From Desmodesmus armatus (taxonomy: Eukaryota; Chlorophyta; Chlorophyceae; Sphaeropleales; Scenedesmaceae), in contig VIIQ02000584.1 in NCBI GenBank assembly GCA_007449985.2, positions 62,001-126,000 on the forward strand: 64,000 nt of DNA, in the 5' to 3' direction. Position numbers and translations under genes: made by a program. The notes under the pieces were generated by a model. It was not told where the DNA came from, made no database searches, and was given only the letters and a program-made list of their open reading frames with translations. Below are positions 34,701 through 48,032 of the stretch, piece after piece (position 1 is the stretch's first letter; the number at the start of each line of letters is the position of its first letter).

Positions 34701-37700
34701 GCTGCACGCCACAGCACGCACTGTGCTGCACTGCACTGCACTGCGGCCCTGCAGCGTTGCCTCACTATGGGTGACTCATTGTCGTGCGTCCTGGCTCTCA
34801 TGTCGGCCCCCTTGTTAATCAGCAGCCGCGCGGTATCAACATGCCCGCTGCGGCAGGCATGGTGGAGGGCTGCGGGGGCACACACAGGCAACGGTTCTCA
34901 GCGTCACGCTATTGCGAACGCACATGCTGCAAGGTCACCTTGCATGACAGCAGACGCACGGCTCACAAGCTAGCTATGGGATGTGGTGCAAGTGAGCAGC
35001 AGACAGCATGCTCGTCCCTCACAGCTGGCCCACTGCCCATGCACTTGCCCCTTTGGTGTTGAAGGGTTGCGGGTGCACACACAAGAAAACAACCTCAATG
35101 TACATGTACATCCTGTGTCCCAAGCAGGTATGTTGCTGAGGCCATCAGGCATGACAGCATTTGCACTGCAAACATGCTCAGTGGTGGAGTAAAGGTGAGG
35201 TGCATACGGTGTGAGCATGCTCCACTGCTAGCTGAGCCACTGCCCACGCACTCGCCCCCGATGCCCTGCTCACCCGTCAGGCCCTCCACATCCACCGCTG
35301 CCACATTGGCCCCGGCATCCAGCAGCAGCTGCACAATGTCTGAGGCACCCACAGCAGCAGCCTGCGACACCACATAACAAGAGCATTGGCAGGGTAGCAT
35401 TTTCCCTCAGCTGTGCAGCGAGCTGCAGGCTTGTGTACGCCCCGACCCGTCCCTCTTCCCAACACACATTGATGAATTATCCGATGTATCTGCCAAACCC
35501 CTCAGGCCCCCACACAGTACGTTGTTCACTCCCGGCCCCCCAGGCCCTGACACCACCTGCCACCCAACACTGCGCCGCACCTGCAGCAGCGGGCTACCCT
35601 CCTTGGGGTGCCCCACGTTTGGGTCGCTGCCAGCATTCAGCAGCAGCGTCACCATTGAGGTGCTGCACAAGCACACGGCCTCGTGAAGGGGTGTCCTGCA
35701 GGGTGCAATCATGACGGGGCAAGGAAAGGTGGCAGCATGCGACTTTGGAGATACAGTCAACTTTTTCAAGCCAGGCGCTATGTACAGCACAGGCGCACAC
35801 GCATACCCATCATGCACCTGTGGCTGAACTATGCAATGCAGGATGTCCCTCATCTGCGCACCACCCATGCATGCACAAGGAGCTGGACGCAGCTGTCACC
35901 CAGTTGCTTACTCTGTGCATGGCTGCAGTAGTAGCAGGCACGCACCTTTCTGTGACAGGGTGCCTGTCGTTGGTCCCATGCACGCCCTTGATGCAGTTCT
36001 GCAGCAGCAGCTCCAGCTGCGTGTCGTCCCTGCTGCGCACCGCATCCACCAGCAAGGTCACCGTCTTCTTGCCGCTACCGGGGCGGCTGGCTGCAACTGC
36101 CGCCGCCGCCGCCGCTGCTGCTGCCGCGGCGCCTGGGCCTGCCTCACCCACACCGGTGAAGCTGGACCCTCGAGGGGACCGCGTCCCTGCTGCTGATACT
36201 GCGGCAAGACCGCCGCTGCCTCCCGCCCCTGTGCTGTTGAAGCTGGATTCCCTGACGCCACCAAGCAGTGGTGCAACGCCGATGCCACCGCCGCTGCTGC
36301 TGTCGCGCGCAATGCCTGCACCGCTCGCGCGTCCGCCGCTGCTGCCTCCTGCGCCCTGCAGGTGCACGGGCATGCAGTATGCAGAGGCGGGCGCAAAGCA
36401 GCCGTCGAAGGACCCCTCAACACCCGCCGGCATCTGCACGCCAAAAGCTGTGAGCTCCCCGTCTATACGGTCTATCAGCGTGTTGCCAGACTGCTTGCCA
36501 AGCAGGGGGTTCGTGCTGGCGGGACCCCCACTGCCTGGCGTCCGCGTGAGCAGGTTGGGCATGGGGCTGGTCGGCGTGCTGCTGTCAGCCCTGTCAGCGC
36601 CGGCCAGCCCGCTCTTGCTGCGCATCAGGCCCATGCCACCCCTGCCAGCGCTGGTGCCCAGCAGTGCGCTGCTGCTGTTGCTGCCGAGGGACCCCACCAG
36701 ACTACTGCTGGGATCGAGGCCGCCGCCCGACAGAGAGTAGCGCGCGCGCCGCAGGCCGCTGCTGCCAGGCGTATCACAGCCGCCGACTGCAGCAGCAGCA
36801 GCAGCAGCAGCAGCCAGGCGAGGGGAGTCCAAGGGACTGCCGCAGTCCAGCGCCGGCACATATGCAGCACCACTGCCCCCCAACCCGGCCCCTGGCCCCC
36901 CGCTAACGCCACAGGTGGCTTGGCTGCCTTCCTGCTGGACTGCGGGGGGTGTGGCTGCAGCTGCGGGGTGCTGGCAGTGCTGCCAGGGCAAGCGATGCTG
37001 TGGGGCGTGCTGCTGGCGCTGCCGCCGCTGCTGCTGCCTGGGGCACGTGGCTTGGGCTTGAAGCGTGTCGCTGCATGCTGGTGGCTGCCTGATGGGGACT
37101 CCAGCAGGCAGGACTGCAGGGCAACAGCCAAGGGGACAGAGCGTAAGAGATGTACAGTGATGAGCATGCGCACACTACTACAAAGTGGGCACAGCGGGGG
37201 CAGGTTGATGTGCGTGCTGCACTTGAAGCCTCGTCATGTTGCAGGCAGTCCTTTGGAACAGCAAATGCATGCTCAAACCTGAAGCAGGATGGTGTGGAAC
37301 ACCAAGACGCTTGGATGTGCTGGTGTCTTTGTGTGGTCACCACAAGAACACAAACACATTCAAGGGTCTTGAGACCCCACCCCATCCTACTGCGAGTTGG
37401 AGCAGTGCACGTGCTGTTCCACAGCAGGTGTGTTGGTCAATCAAGTGTGGTCAAAGCTGCAGTAGGACCGGTTGGAATCCCAAGGTGCTTGTACATGCTT
37501 ATAATTGAGCAGTGTGGCGGCACTGAGCTGCACCACAGACACCCCCACAAATGCGCTGTTGCATGGAAACTACAGCGTACACTTACGTGTGGCGAGCTCT
37601 GCGAGTCTGGCGTGTCGCAGGCTGACCCAGGCGTAGGCCCTGCACTTGCCAGCTGCCCTTCTGGGCCCCCTGCCGCCGCTGCTGCTGCGCTCACATCCAA

Positions 37701-39038
37701 CGCGATGTTGGTGAAGTTGGGGTGATGCCCCACACGCGCTGCAAGAGAGCTAGGGTGGTGAAAGCGGGGGCTACTCGTGCTGCTGTCGGTGCCGGCAGCA
37801 GCCGCCTTCTGCTGTGTCGCATGCTGCAGGGCTAGCCGGTCAAGCTGTGAGCTGGGGACAGACATCACCCTGCGCGGCCGGCTGGGGGATTCAGTGCCCT
37901 CACGCGAGAGGCCCCCCAAGTAGCTGCCCGCTGCCCCGCCACCAGACGGCGCACGTGGCCCAAAGCCGCTGCTGCTGCTGTTGCCGCCCCCACTGTACTG
38001 CTGCTGCAACACTGCTGAGTGCCCTGGGGACCCTGGGAAGCCACCGAACAGCTGGCTGAGGGTGAGCTCGTTGCGAGGTGAGGACAGCAGCTGGGAGTCC
38101 TCCTGCAGGGAGAGCAGACGGCCCTGGTGTTCAACTGCTCCTCCTGCGCCCACGCCTGCTGTTGCTGCCCCCCGCGCGCTGAGCGTGTGGCGCAGCATTG
38201 GAGAGGCGTTGCTGGGCGACGGGGACGTGCTGGGCAGGATGGGCATGGTGCCTGCTATGCCTGGGCTGAGGGCTCCTGGCGCGGAGGGCTTCCAGGGCCG
38301 TGCTGGAGAGCTGGTCCTGCTGTTGCTGTTGCTGCTCACTGCAGGCAGCTTCACCTGTGCGCAGGACAACATACACAGGAGATGCATGGTGGGTGGGGCA
38401 AGCACACAAACGAAAGGCTTGGGACAACACGCACACTGGATGCCCAGCGGGCACGGCAAGTCTCCCCAGGAATTGGGGTGAGAAAAATCATGTTCCTGCC
38501 GAGCCCAGCACCGGTGCTCCCTGTTGTGGTCGCCGAGCCCAGCACCTGTGCTCCCTGACGTGCATTGCCATGTCTTATGGCACTCATCTTTGACACTGGA
38601 GAGCCCTTTCCAGAGTCAGACGGTACGTCCATAGATTCACGGTGAGGCCTGCAAGGCAAAACACACGGCCCGCTTTATGACTGCTGATGTTTGTCCCCTC
38701 AGTGAACATCTGCTGCTGCTGTTCCAACATGATATCAATGCGCCTGCAGTCCTGTAGCACTGCAGTGCAGTGTAGGTGTGCTTTTCAACAAAATTGTATT
38801 CATACCTTGGTGAAACAGCAGGCCATTGTCCACCTGCTGCTGCTCTGGCCTCTGCAGGATGCCCGCTGTCCTGTCTGCTGAGCTGCTGCATGGGGGCCCC
38901 CTGCCGGGCCGAGAGCCGTTCAGAAACTGCATGCAGCAGAATTACAGTTTCACTTGAAGAGTTGCGTGAGATGCTGCGGCTTGGATGTTTGGGCCTTAGA
39001 ACAGTCCCGCCCATCAGCTCTGGCATCAAACGTCCCAC
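28816..39038 (-). CDS. Ankyrin-repeat MAP3K-type protein kinase, about 1,900 residues
   Basis: Exons: 39038-38806, 38648-38546, 38354-37587, 37113-35946, 35695-35581, 35361-35274, 34869-34766, 34520-32246, 31680-31547, 31215-31107, 30761-30653, 30259-30081, 29741-29621, 29396-29333 and 28938-28816. The first 700 residues are Ser/Gly/Ala-rich and probably disordered. Ankyrin repeats follow ([47 protein letters not shown]). Exon 8 codes a 758-residue low-complexity linker with Gln, Ser and Ala runs. The C-terminal kinase has [29 protein letters not shown] and a final PWV helix, closest to the MEKK/ANP class. Exon 4 is one base short near 36880-36960 (G/C runs); restoring it fits all phases. The start and first two exons are the least certain. 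Probable cytosolic signalling kinase; substrate unknown. Confidence 0.82.
30244..30463. repeat. Tandem duplication at the kinase catalytic-loop exon
   Basis: The acceptor region and first codons (IVHR) of the exon starting at 30259, with about 100 bases of the preceding intron, recur at 30376-30463 (shared TCACGGTGCACAATCCTGG and CAGTCAGGT.AGCTGATGGT). Confidence 0.7.
31689..31730. repeat. (CAG)14 microsatellite
   Basis: Pure CAG run in the kinase intron, ending about 10 bases upstream of the P-loop exon acceptor; it reads CTG on the gene strand as part of the polypyrimidine region. Confidence 0.95.
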
Positions 39039-41436
39039 AGCGGGCCCTCCTAAGGCCCCACCAAAGAGACGTTTGGTACAGATCCGACAGTTTGAGTCAC
39101 TCCGACTGATGCCGGCCGCTGATAGGCTCAGATCATGGGCAGTGGCTTCATCTGCTTTCTAGCTCCCCACCTTGCTCCTGTAGGTTGCCTGGCATTTTAC
39201 TGCAGCCTGGCTCTTGTTCTGAAACTATCTCAACAAACACCACCCGTATGAGGAAGCCAGCCAACAGCAGCCATACTACTGGCTGTGTATTGCAATCGTT
39301 GGGTGGGTCGCTGGAATCAGACCAATACACCCACAAACGTCGCACATGACATACGCACATGCCCTGGCAAGCGGTATGAAGAGCGACGCCCCCAGTGCAG
39401 GCCCCTGTGGTTGCATAATCACAACTGTCATGCGCAACAGTCTGTGTGACAGTTGAGTCCAGCTATCGCGCACGATAGGGCAGCTGGTGGGTCCTTGAAA
39501 GTGTGAAGCAGTAAACTGTTCTTTTGTGAATTTCTGGCAGCCGTGTATGTGCAGGATTGAGGATGGTGATTTGAGGGACCCCACCCTTGGTACCTTCTTC
39601 CACACCCCTGCCACCTTCTGGTCCCAGAAGGGTCCGTACAGCCATGCAGGGCGCATAACTTCCTTGTTATTGGGGTCATATCCGAGAAGGCTGCAGCTAC
39701 CACACAGCTCTCAGTCACTCACTGAGTGACCTAAAGGACATGACGCAGAGGTTACGGTAGGTTTGGGTGGGACGCAAGGCTGCAGACACAGCATCAAGAT
39801 TGTGCCAGCTGTGATTTTGGCTTCATGAACCTTCTCATCAGGCTCACTGACTTACAGTAGCAGCAGCAGCAGCAGCAGCAGCACGCCACACGCGCATTTT
39901 GCCCTACACTGCTGCAACCTGTCCAGTCCCAAAGTCTACAGCAGGCAGCCACACCTAGCAGGCTACCAGCTGGCTGATCCTTACAGTCTTGGTTTGGCAG
40001 CTGCAGTCACTGCCGCAGGCTGGAAATGGGCGCAGTGCTGTTATCACCTGGTGAGGATTGAAACGGTACCGTACCATACATGCAGTTTCAACCATTCAAT
40101 GGGATGCGCCGACAATATGTGGCCGAAGCTAGGTCAAGGTTGCCGCTCTTTTCAGTCCAGTGGCCAGGTTGGTCCTTAGTCGCTATCACTTCCCCGTGAT
40201 CAAGACTGGACGCTGTCCTGTGTAGCTTGCCAAGGAGGTGTGGAGGATGTGAGTTACAGTGGTAATGTATGTGACCAATTCGCCACACTGTTCACACGCC
40301 CCAAACAACCCACCGCCAGTTGTGTCTCTCAGTCAAAAAGTCCTGCAGCAACCTTCAAGAACGTTCAACGTACTCTCTTCTCTCCACAGCTCACACTCTC
40401 TCACACTGTTACGTGCAGCATGCAGGGGTTGCTGGTGCTGTCAAACCCAACTGGCATGCTACCAGAGTAATGATACACTTCCTGCAGAGACTAACGCAGG
40501 AGTGGGTCAAGACAACACATACTTGTGCTGGGTGGCCGCAACGGCAGAGCACTCAGAACTGCACCCAGCACACATGCAGCTAACACACAAGCACAGCCAC
40601 AAGGGGTGATCAAGCCCTTGCGTGGTGCTTGCGCCTGCTGCCCACAAGCCTAACCATGCCGCAACCTTTCATGTACAGCACAGCCGCTTGTCTGTACACA
40701 GGGCGCGGGATCGGGAACATATGCAGGAACCAATCCCAGCACAAGAGCTGGAACTCAACCAGGCGGTCTCACCTGCTTCAAGGTGGCCACATCCTCTCAA
40801 CCCTCAACCCCAAACAAAGAACCCCTGCCACGGCTAATCTACACCGCCGCCACAAAACCACAGCTGGGTCAACAAAACCCTACGGACTGCATGCGCAGAG
40901 CAGCAGCAGCAAGCTCGCCACATCGGCTTTTGTGCAAAACCCTTTGCTGTGCGGCAGCAAAACCCTGCCAACACCTACCTAAGATCCCTCGAACAGCAGC
41001 CACCCGGGAAACCCAAAAAAACACCAACCACGCACACGCCAGTGCACCATGCACGACACTGCTGCTCCAGTAGCTGCCGGCTAGCTGCTCCCGCCCTTCT
41101 CTGGGACTCAAACCGAGTTCAGCATAAGCCCTCAGAGCCGCAACAAGAAGCCCAGCAACGCCGGTCCGGCCAGTAGCTATTGCTGCTGCTGCAACACACA
41201 ACTGCATGGCCCAAAAAAATGCTCAGTGTCCGCCGGCGTAGCCTGCAGTTGCGCTGCACCACCAGGGACGACCCTGAAATCGGCTGGCCGACAGTTCAAC
41301 GTCCGCCGTGGACGCCGTTTGCTGCAACGCACGGCTGCGCAGCATATATCCAGCTTAGTGTCCGCCGCCGTGTACGCCGTTTGCTGCGCCGCTTCCTGCA
41401 CTATCAGGGACGGCCCTGCACTGGCCAGCCGACACT
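39039..41436. other. Spacer between LCIB-type and kinase genes
   Basis: Both flanking genes are on the minus strand, so this holds the LCIB 3' region and the kinase promoter. A (CAG)n run lies around 39860-39882. An open frame at 41207-40869 (minus) has one hydrophobic segment but no other support. No further gene recognised. Confidence 0.45.
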
Positions 41437-41475
41437 TTAGTGTCCGCCGCCGTGGACACCGTTAGCTGGTCCGTT
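41219..41475. repeat. Repeated C-terminal coding unit at the LCIB 3' end
   Basis: The stretch coding the last residues and stop (NGVHGGGH then TAA, 41437-41475) recurs twice beyond the stop, around 41355-41390 and 41226-41312, with intervening CCAGGGACGxCCCTG and CTGGCC-GCCGAC elements. Each unit keeps a frame ending in a similar peptide. Confidence 0.75.
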
Positions 41476-44400
41476 CCCTGCCGTGAGGAAGCTGGTGCGT
41501 GGCCTGCTGATGAGCCTCTGGAAGAGGTAGCTGCTGGGGATCTCCTGCAGGGTGCTGCTGGCACCACCTGACATGCTGGCTGCGCCCTCGGTGAAGCCGC
41601 TGCCGCCACCCTGGGTGCTGTTGGCCAGCAGGTTGAGCATGCGGGGGGTCACCTGGGGGTGGAGATGGAGCAAAAGCAGGCAGGGGGTATGGTTAGTGGG
41701 AGGCTCCACTGACAGGGAAGTGGGCTTGCATGCAACTATTGGCAGGGCTGCTGGCCTCAGCGCCAACAGCCTCACGCTTGAATCTGGCACTACAAATCAC
41801 AAAAAGCAAGCACTCACAAGCCTTCACATTTTCCCAACAACCAGCACCACCCCCCAGCACTCAGCACCATCCTGCCTACCTGTGGGATCTGGCTTAGGTC
41901 GAGGTGTGTGGCCACGCCGTTGACGACTGCATAGCAGCTGGAGGGTGCAACGAACTCCATGCTGTAGCTGCCGGGGCTGTCCAGGCTGCGTGCCCAGTTG
42001 TGGACCTGCACGCCGGTGATGACGGCATAGTCGGCCTTGCTGGTGTCGACAGACTTGCTGATCAGCTTCTCAAGGTCCTGCAGGGGATAATAACAGTCGA
42101 TAATAACAAAGTGACAGTTAGTCAGTGAGTGAAATGGTGTGAGATTGCTATCCAGAGCAGGCGGATATAGCAGGTGAGGGTCTTGCTCGCCTCGTTTGCT
42201 CGCAACGCTGCTGCTGTTGAGCCACGAGAGTGTGCTTCCCAAGGCAAAAAAATTCAACACGACTGGCATGCTGTGCTGTATGCTGTGCCATGCTACGTGC
42301 TGTGTTTTGCTGTGTTGAGTACCACTCACCGCTGTGATGGTGCGCTCTGCGATCTTTGTGATGTCGGTGAGGTTGAATGACTCATCCACCACTGTGCCCT
42401 CCTCCCTCATCTTGTTCACCATGCGCTGCTTCAGGATGGAGTACTCCGGGTCCTCGTCATCGTGGACACCTGACGTCACAAAAATGACAAAACAACACGA
42501 CAAAATAACACATGTAAGTGACGAGTAGTTTGCAAAGGGGAATTGCAAGTGCATCTTTCAATTTCAAGGTACATGACTGCACCCCATCTTCCACAACAAG
42601 CAACCCATACCCCAAACCTTGTACCCACCCTCGGCCTCGAGAACCCCGTCTTCCAAACACCAAATGCAAAGCCTTAAACCAACCCTCAAATTACTGACAC
42701 ACCTGGGATTGAGAAGTTCCTGCTGACTCCCTCGTTCTTGACCTCCGCCAGTGCCTTGAGCAGAGCACCGCAGGCGTGGGACACCTTGGGGCGGCCTGGG
42801 CGGGAGATGGCGCCGACCTCACCACTGTCGTCAATGCCGATGTGGGGGAAGGAGAAGAACACGTAGCGCTCACGGCCGGTGCCCTGCGGGGGGGGGGGGA
42901 CACACACACCAAGAGGAGGGTCAGTTCAAGGTCTCTACTCAGCGCTTGATGTGACACAGCTGCTTGCAATCAACCTGCCGCAGATAAATGTGCCTGGAGG
43001 TCTCTCTCCCACACACACACACCCTGCACCTCAACCAACCCGCCTCTGCTCACCCCCCCCCCCCGAATCACCAACAAAAAACCTCAGAACCCATGTTGGC
43101 TCAAACCCCAGAGAAAGCAAACCATCCTGGCTCTCGGCGCAGACTGGTGCGTGGCTGAGTCCTGCTTTTCCTCAACATCACCACCCCTCCCGTCCCCCCA
43201 TTTGAAACAGCCCACATCTGCTGCCCCCCCCCCCTCCGCAGAACCACACCCCCACCCTGGCTCACCGCGCAGACTGGTGCGTGGCTGAGGCCTGCCCCGA
43301 AGCCAGTCACTCCGCATGTCAGCACACCACCTAGGCCGTTGACGTTGAAGGAGCCTCCCCACACAGCCTCGATCTTGTCCTTGAGGATGGCAGTCACCTC
43401 GTCACGGCACAGGTTGGTCACGGCTGTGACGATAAAAAGTGGCGGCAGCAGCAATATACGATGTCAGTTCCAGTTGCAGGCAGGGAGGAGGGCATGCCGG
43501 TTCAGCCAATCCCTCCATCATTCCCCCAAGCACAATGCAGGGGAGTAGCCCCACGACCAGCAGCAGCAGCAGCTGCAACAGCAGTGCCCAGGCCTGTGGA
43601 TAATGTTCAGCCTTGGAGACTCTTTTTCCACTGTGGATAACAGCGCAGGGGGGGGGGGGGTGCTCTTATCTGGCTGCATGTGCCCTGTGGCTTACCGATG
43701 GTGTTGTCTCCTGTGAAGCCAAAGTAGCAGAGAGCCACCTCAGTGCGGGCAATGAAGTCATCAACACCCATGGCAGAGGGGAAGTGCTTCAGGATGGTGG
43801 AGAACCTGACAGTGCCAGGGAACAGCAGCAGCAGCAGCAGCACAATTGAGCAATCAGAGACCTTGGAGGGACCTCAAGGAGGAGACAAGGGGCACCAGGA
43901 CAGCCTTGATACTTGTTGTGATCAATGCCAGGTGGGAGTGGGGGTCTGGCTCCACAGCAGCACCGCCTTTTGCTGATCCTGATCCTGATCAGTTCCCCTT
44001 TACTCCCCTCCTGTCTCCCTCTCCCATACTCCAAGCACCCTTGGTCTCAAACATTGGAATGGATTGAAACACTATTGGATGTGAATTCAGCTGATCCTCT
44101 CAATACAATCCACACAGCCCCAAAGTGCCTAAACACTGCCCCAACCCACCTGCTGTTGAGTGTGTCTGGTGTGGGCCTGGACACTGGTGCAGCAGGCAGG
44201 GGGCGGATGGCCTGCTCCAACTGCCTGGGGCCGCTGGTGGTGGCCAGGGAGGTGCTGCCATTGCCTGTTGGTGAACAGCAGCAGCAGTAGGTGGTTCAGA
44301 CAGGGGTTGCCCAGCAGCAATTTCCAGGAGGAAGGCAATTGAGGGCAGATGGGGGCAAGGCAGTGCAAGTCCGTGGGAGGATTTGCATGGTAAATGCCGT

Positions 44401-44615
44401 TGGAGCAGCAACGAGGCAGCAGCAGCTGCTGGAAAGCATGCAATTGGTGTTGGTGGGTGCTTACTGGTGGGGGTGCTCCTCCAGTTGCTGTGGTAGCTCG
44501 CAGCTGATACCTTCACCACACGAGCGCGCTTGGCACCTGCTGCGGGCCTGCAGGCACCGCATGCGTTGCAGGTGCAAGACTTCTGCAGAGTCCGGGTCTT
44601 TGCGCTGAGTGCCAT
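41437..44615 (-). CDS. LCIB/LCIC-family low-CO2-inducible protein (beta-CA-like)
   Basis: Exons: 44615-44465, 44264-44150, 43805-43696, 43423-43266, 42883-42703, 42469-42330, 42077-41880 and 41652-41437. Phases all agree, giving 422 residues (Chlamydomonas LCIB about 448). The N-terminus (MALSAKTRTLQKS, basic, Ala/Ser-rich) looks like a chloroplast transit peptide. The family core is well conserved: HFPSAMGVDDF, FTGDNTI, VTNLCRDEVT, GLGGVLTCGVTG, YVFFSFPHIGI, SHACGALL, DPEYSILKQR, ADYAVITGVQVHNW and APSSCYAVVNG. The zinc ligands expected from solved members are Cys131, His192 and Cys216. In Chlamydomonas these proteins sit around the pyrenoid in low CO2 and recapture leaked CO2. Which paralogue (LCIB, LCIC, LCID or LCIE) cannot be told by eye. 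Its neighbour is the divergent LCIA-type gene. Confidence 0.9.
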
Positions 44616-47600
44616 GCTGCTGCTGCTTCGCGGAAGGATTGTAGGAAATTGGACTACAATGTATCCGCAAAGGATAATTGCGGGCGCAGCAACCTTGGAA
44701 CAGAGCGGATTGAGCTTCTCTGAGGGTGGGCCGAGTGTTATCTAGGAGAGTGAACGGCCTAGACACACTCTACTACATCCCTAAAACCTAGACGGGCACT
44801 GGTGACTGCTTATAAAGCCCTTCAATTACAGCTGGATTTTGTAACTTCAGCCATACGAGCAGGCTGCGCCCGGTGCACACACCAAACTCTCCTACATTGA
44901 CTTTCGCTTTGAGGCCTGATTCAGCCTTGATGAACCAATGATAACGTTTATCTCAACGTAATGAAACAATCAAGGTCGCTCATTTCCGTTGTAGGGCTCA
45001 TACTGTCTTATCTCCCACCATCCATGGCTGCAATGCCGCATTGACGACCAAGCGAGCCACAATCATGCCTCAGGCTGCTCAAATGAAGCTGCAGAAGCCG
45101 AAACAACAGCAATGCAGGCTGTAGTACAGCCTTCTGGCTCTCAGCAGGCCAGTCCAGCTTGTTGGTTGGGCCAACCAACCAGGTCGGCTGGCGTCAGGGC
45201 AGCTTTTGCAGGTTGTTGCCAGGGCAGGCAGCGCAGCAGCCTCCATCACGCCTTTTTCGTGTGTCAGTTCACACTGTACAGTGGTGGCAGCAGTGGCGAT
45301 TGCTCCCTACTGCGCTCAGTTGTTCTGTGGGCAGATACGGGGGTTGGCTCTGTCAGATGCTCAGGGTGGCTGCCTCAGATAGCTCCCCAGCGTACGAAGC
45401 AGCGCCCACCCTTGCACAGGCACAGCTAGGCTGCACAGCAGAGCAGCATGTTGTACATCTGGTGGCAGGGTACCGTAGTGTTTTGAGGCTGACCAGGATA
45501 TGTTATCTGCCACTCTGCCCGGCTGGTAGGGTTGACTGCCACCAGCACAGCAGCATGCCTGGCAGCTGTCAGCTGTCAGCTGTCTGGGGGGCATCCAGAG
45601 GGGGGGGGGCACCCATTGGGGGTTGGGGGTGCCCGGCACCTATGTGCGTTAGGTTGACAGGGAGAGATGGGCGGCATGTAGGATGGTGGGAGAAGATGGT
45701 GGGTGCGCAAGGGGGGGGGGGGTCTGGCGCCCCTGGGTGGGGCAGATTCGGCCAGCTGGGGGCCACGTTGAATGTCAAGTACTTGACCTGGACCTCAGCT
45801 GGCTGTGTCTGCCCCACCTAGAGCTGCGCTGGCCTGGTGCCTGTGTCGTCAATACAGGGTTGAGGGTTTCCCCAGGGAGCGGCAGGGGGGAGTGGCAGGT
45901 GAAATAAGTGGCAGAATGTGGTGATTCTAGGGGTGGGAGGGATTGTAAGGCAGGGTGCATGGTGGGAGGGGCAGCAGCGGGAGGTGACAAGGGGTGTGGT
46001 GTTGTGGGAAGGAGATAACGGGGGAGGGGGGGGGGAGGGAATTTTATCGGTTGGACGGGTATTGAGGCAACCTTACATCATTATCCGTGCAAGGGGGGGG
46101 GGCACGTACATGGGAGGGAGTGTGATTAGTGCGCAGCTGCTGGGGTGCAGCGTTCTGGACAATTGGCAGTGGTCAATCACTTAGTCAATGTTACACCTGT
46201 AGCTATGAAGCAGTGGTGGTGTGTCGGTAGGGATGAAGCAGGTGGCAAGCGCTCTTGCTGGTGTTGCCAGGGAATAATGCAGTTGTGTTAGGGCAGCTGA
46301 CAATCACTGAATGATGGTGGAGATTGGAGCAGCTGCTGCCCGCCAAACCAGCATGCTGCTGCACTGCTGGGGGGGGGGGAGGGGGGGCTTGATACAGGGC
46401 TGCCTCTATAATGACTGCACTGCACGTGGCACGTGATAAAATGAAAATGGCAGCACTGCTCAGGCTCAAGTGCTACTCTCCAAGAACCCCAGGCTAGAGT
46501 CTGACCCTGCCCCTTGCCTGATGACAAATCTGCTGTCGGGGTGAGTCCCCCTGAGGGTGTTGCACGGCTGGTAAACCGCTGGCGGCAGCTGCAGCCTCCC
46601 CCCTTGCAACTAAAAACAACCCTCGAAACATTGACCTCAACTACACAGAGGGTATCATCCTCTGGCTGCTCAGCAGCTGAGCCGCCAGCACACAACCACT
46701 GACAGGAGCAGCTTGCCGTGCCCTCTGAGGACTGGGGTCCAGCATCTGGTTCAAATTGCACATATGATGCAGAGAGCACTCTGTAGATCAACAGCTCATG
46801 TGAAGTTCACATACTGCCGGGTGTATAGGATGCTGCTGGATGCGCAACGCCCTTGGCACAAGGAGAGTCTTTTTTTGTTTTTTCAAGGAGAGTCTTGTCT
46901 GGACATCAGCAGATGCGGCAGACCCAGAGAGAGTGCCGTAGGCTCACACACTGTGACAGCCTATAGCAACCATACGAAGTCGCCACAGGCACAGCGTGGC
47001 TTCCTAGAACAGCACGGTGGCACAACACAGAATCATGAACCACAAAAACAACCAAGTAGGCAACCATCCGATCCCACCAGCGGCCCCACCAGCACGGCTG
47101 TACCAGGTACAAGCCTTGTACAAGCCTTGAAGGGCTGCACTGAAGCATCGGTGCTGCTGGTATGGACATTATCGTAATCGGGTGGAGGGCTGCAAGAGAT
47201 ATTTCTAGTAAGCAGCACAAGCTTGTACCGTCTGCCCTGCCCTGCTGCCAGGCTGGCACCCCAAATGCACCACTGCAGCAGCAGGTTCCCATTTGTTGGG
47301 GTTGTTAAACATTGCAACGTAACAAACCAGACGTTCAAACCCTTGCACATCATGTTTCACGTGCGTCAAGTTAATTGACTTGAACAGCCAATGCACTTCA
47401 ACTTGAATGAGTGGGTCATGGATCAAGCTTGAACACGCACTCACACACAATGCCTGATATCAATTAAACAGCATGGAACCACAGTTATAGCCTAATCAAC
47501 GAGTGTGTTGCTGCAGGGAGCGGGTAAAGAGAGACACACACAACCGATGGCTTTCGGCTGTAGCACTGAAAGCCCCCTGTGCACCGCTACAAAAGTTTCT

Positions 47601-48032
47601 GGATGCACTAGTTTTCACAGCCTCGATCATTGTATCTCTGTTATTGTTGCCAGCTGCCTGTTGTATGCTTTTGAGCGTTGCGGTTCAGGTCTCAGTTGGA
47701 GAGGGATTTCGGAGCCAATAGCTCACGTGACCCTCCGACACGGCACACTCAAGCCACTTTGAGAGAGAACAGCGCCGTTTGTTGAGCTTTCAGGTGGGTT
47801 ACTGGCACGTAGGTTTGGCAGGTCATCGGCAATCCTGTTCGCTTCTGGGGTGTCTGCAGCATTCATTTAGCGGAATTGCTTGATTACATTCCTGTGGTGC
47901 GATCTGACATGCCTCGCACACGCTCCTGGCCTTTGACACTCCTCATCATCAACTGAACTCTTCGTGTCTGATCTTTCTTGCAGGGATCCAACCCACGCAG
48001 CTGCATCCTTGCAAACCCAGCAAACAGCAATC
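44616..48032. promoter_or_regulatory. Shared upstream region of the divergent LCIB- and LCIA-type genes
   Basis: The 3.4 kb between the two start codons contains no recognisable gene. A likely LCIA 5' untranslated intron ends at TTTCTTGCAG (47975-47984). GANTTNC strings, the enhancer motif reported for CO2-responsive algal genes, occur at 44899-44905 (GACTTTC) and 47873-47879 (GAATTGC), but several are expected by chance. G-runs at 45600-45610, 45712-45721 and 46022-46034 fall in the middle. Function as a bidirectional CO2-responsive promoter is inferred from context only. Confidence 0.4.

Noticed and set aside
40869..41207. 112-codon minus-strand frame with a hydrophobic segment
   Set aside because: No homology features, splice sites or neighbours to support it; it lies in the spacer beyond the LCIB 3' end.
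44616..48032. GANTTNC CO2-response motifs as evidence of regulation
   Set aside because: A five-base constraint is expected about six or seven times on both strands of 3.4 kb, so the occurrences mean little by themselves.
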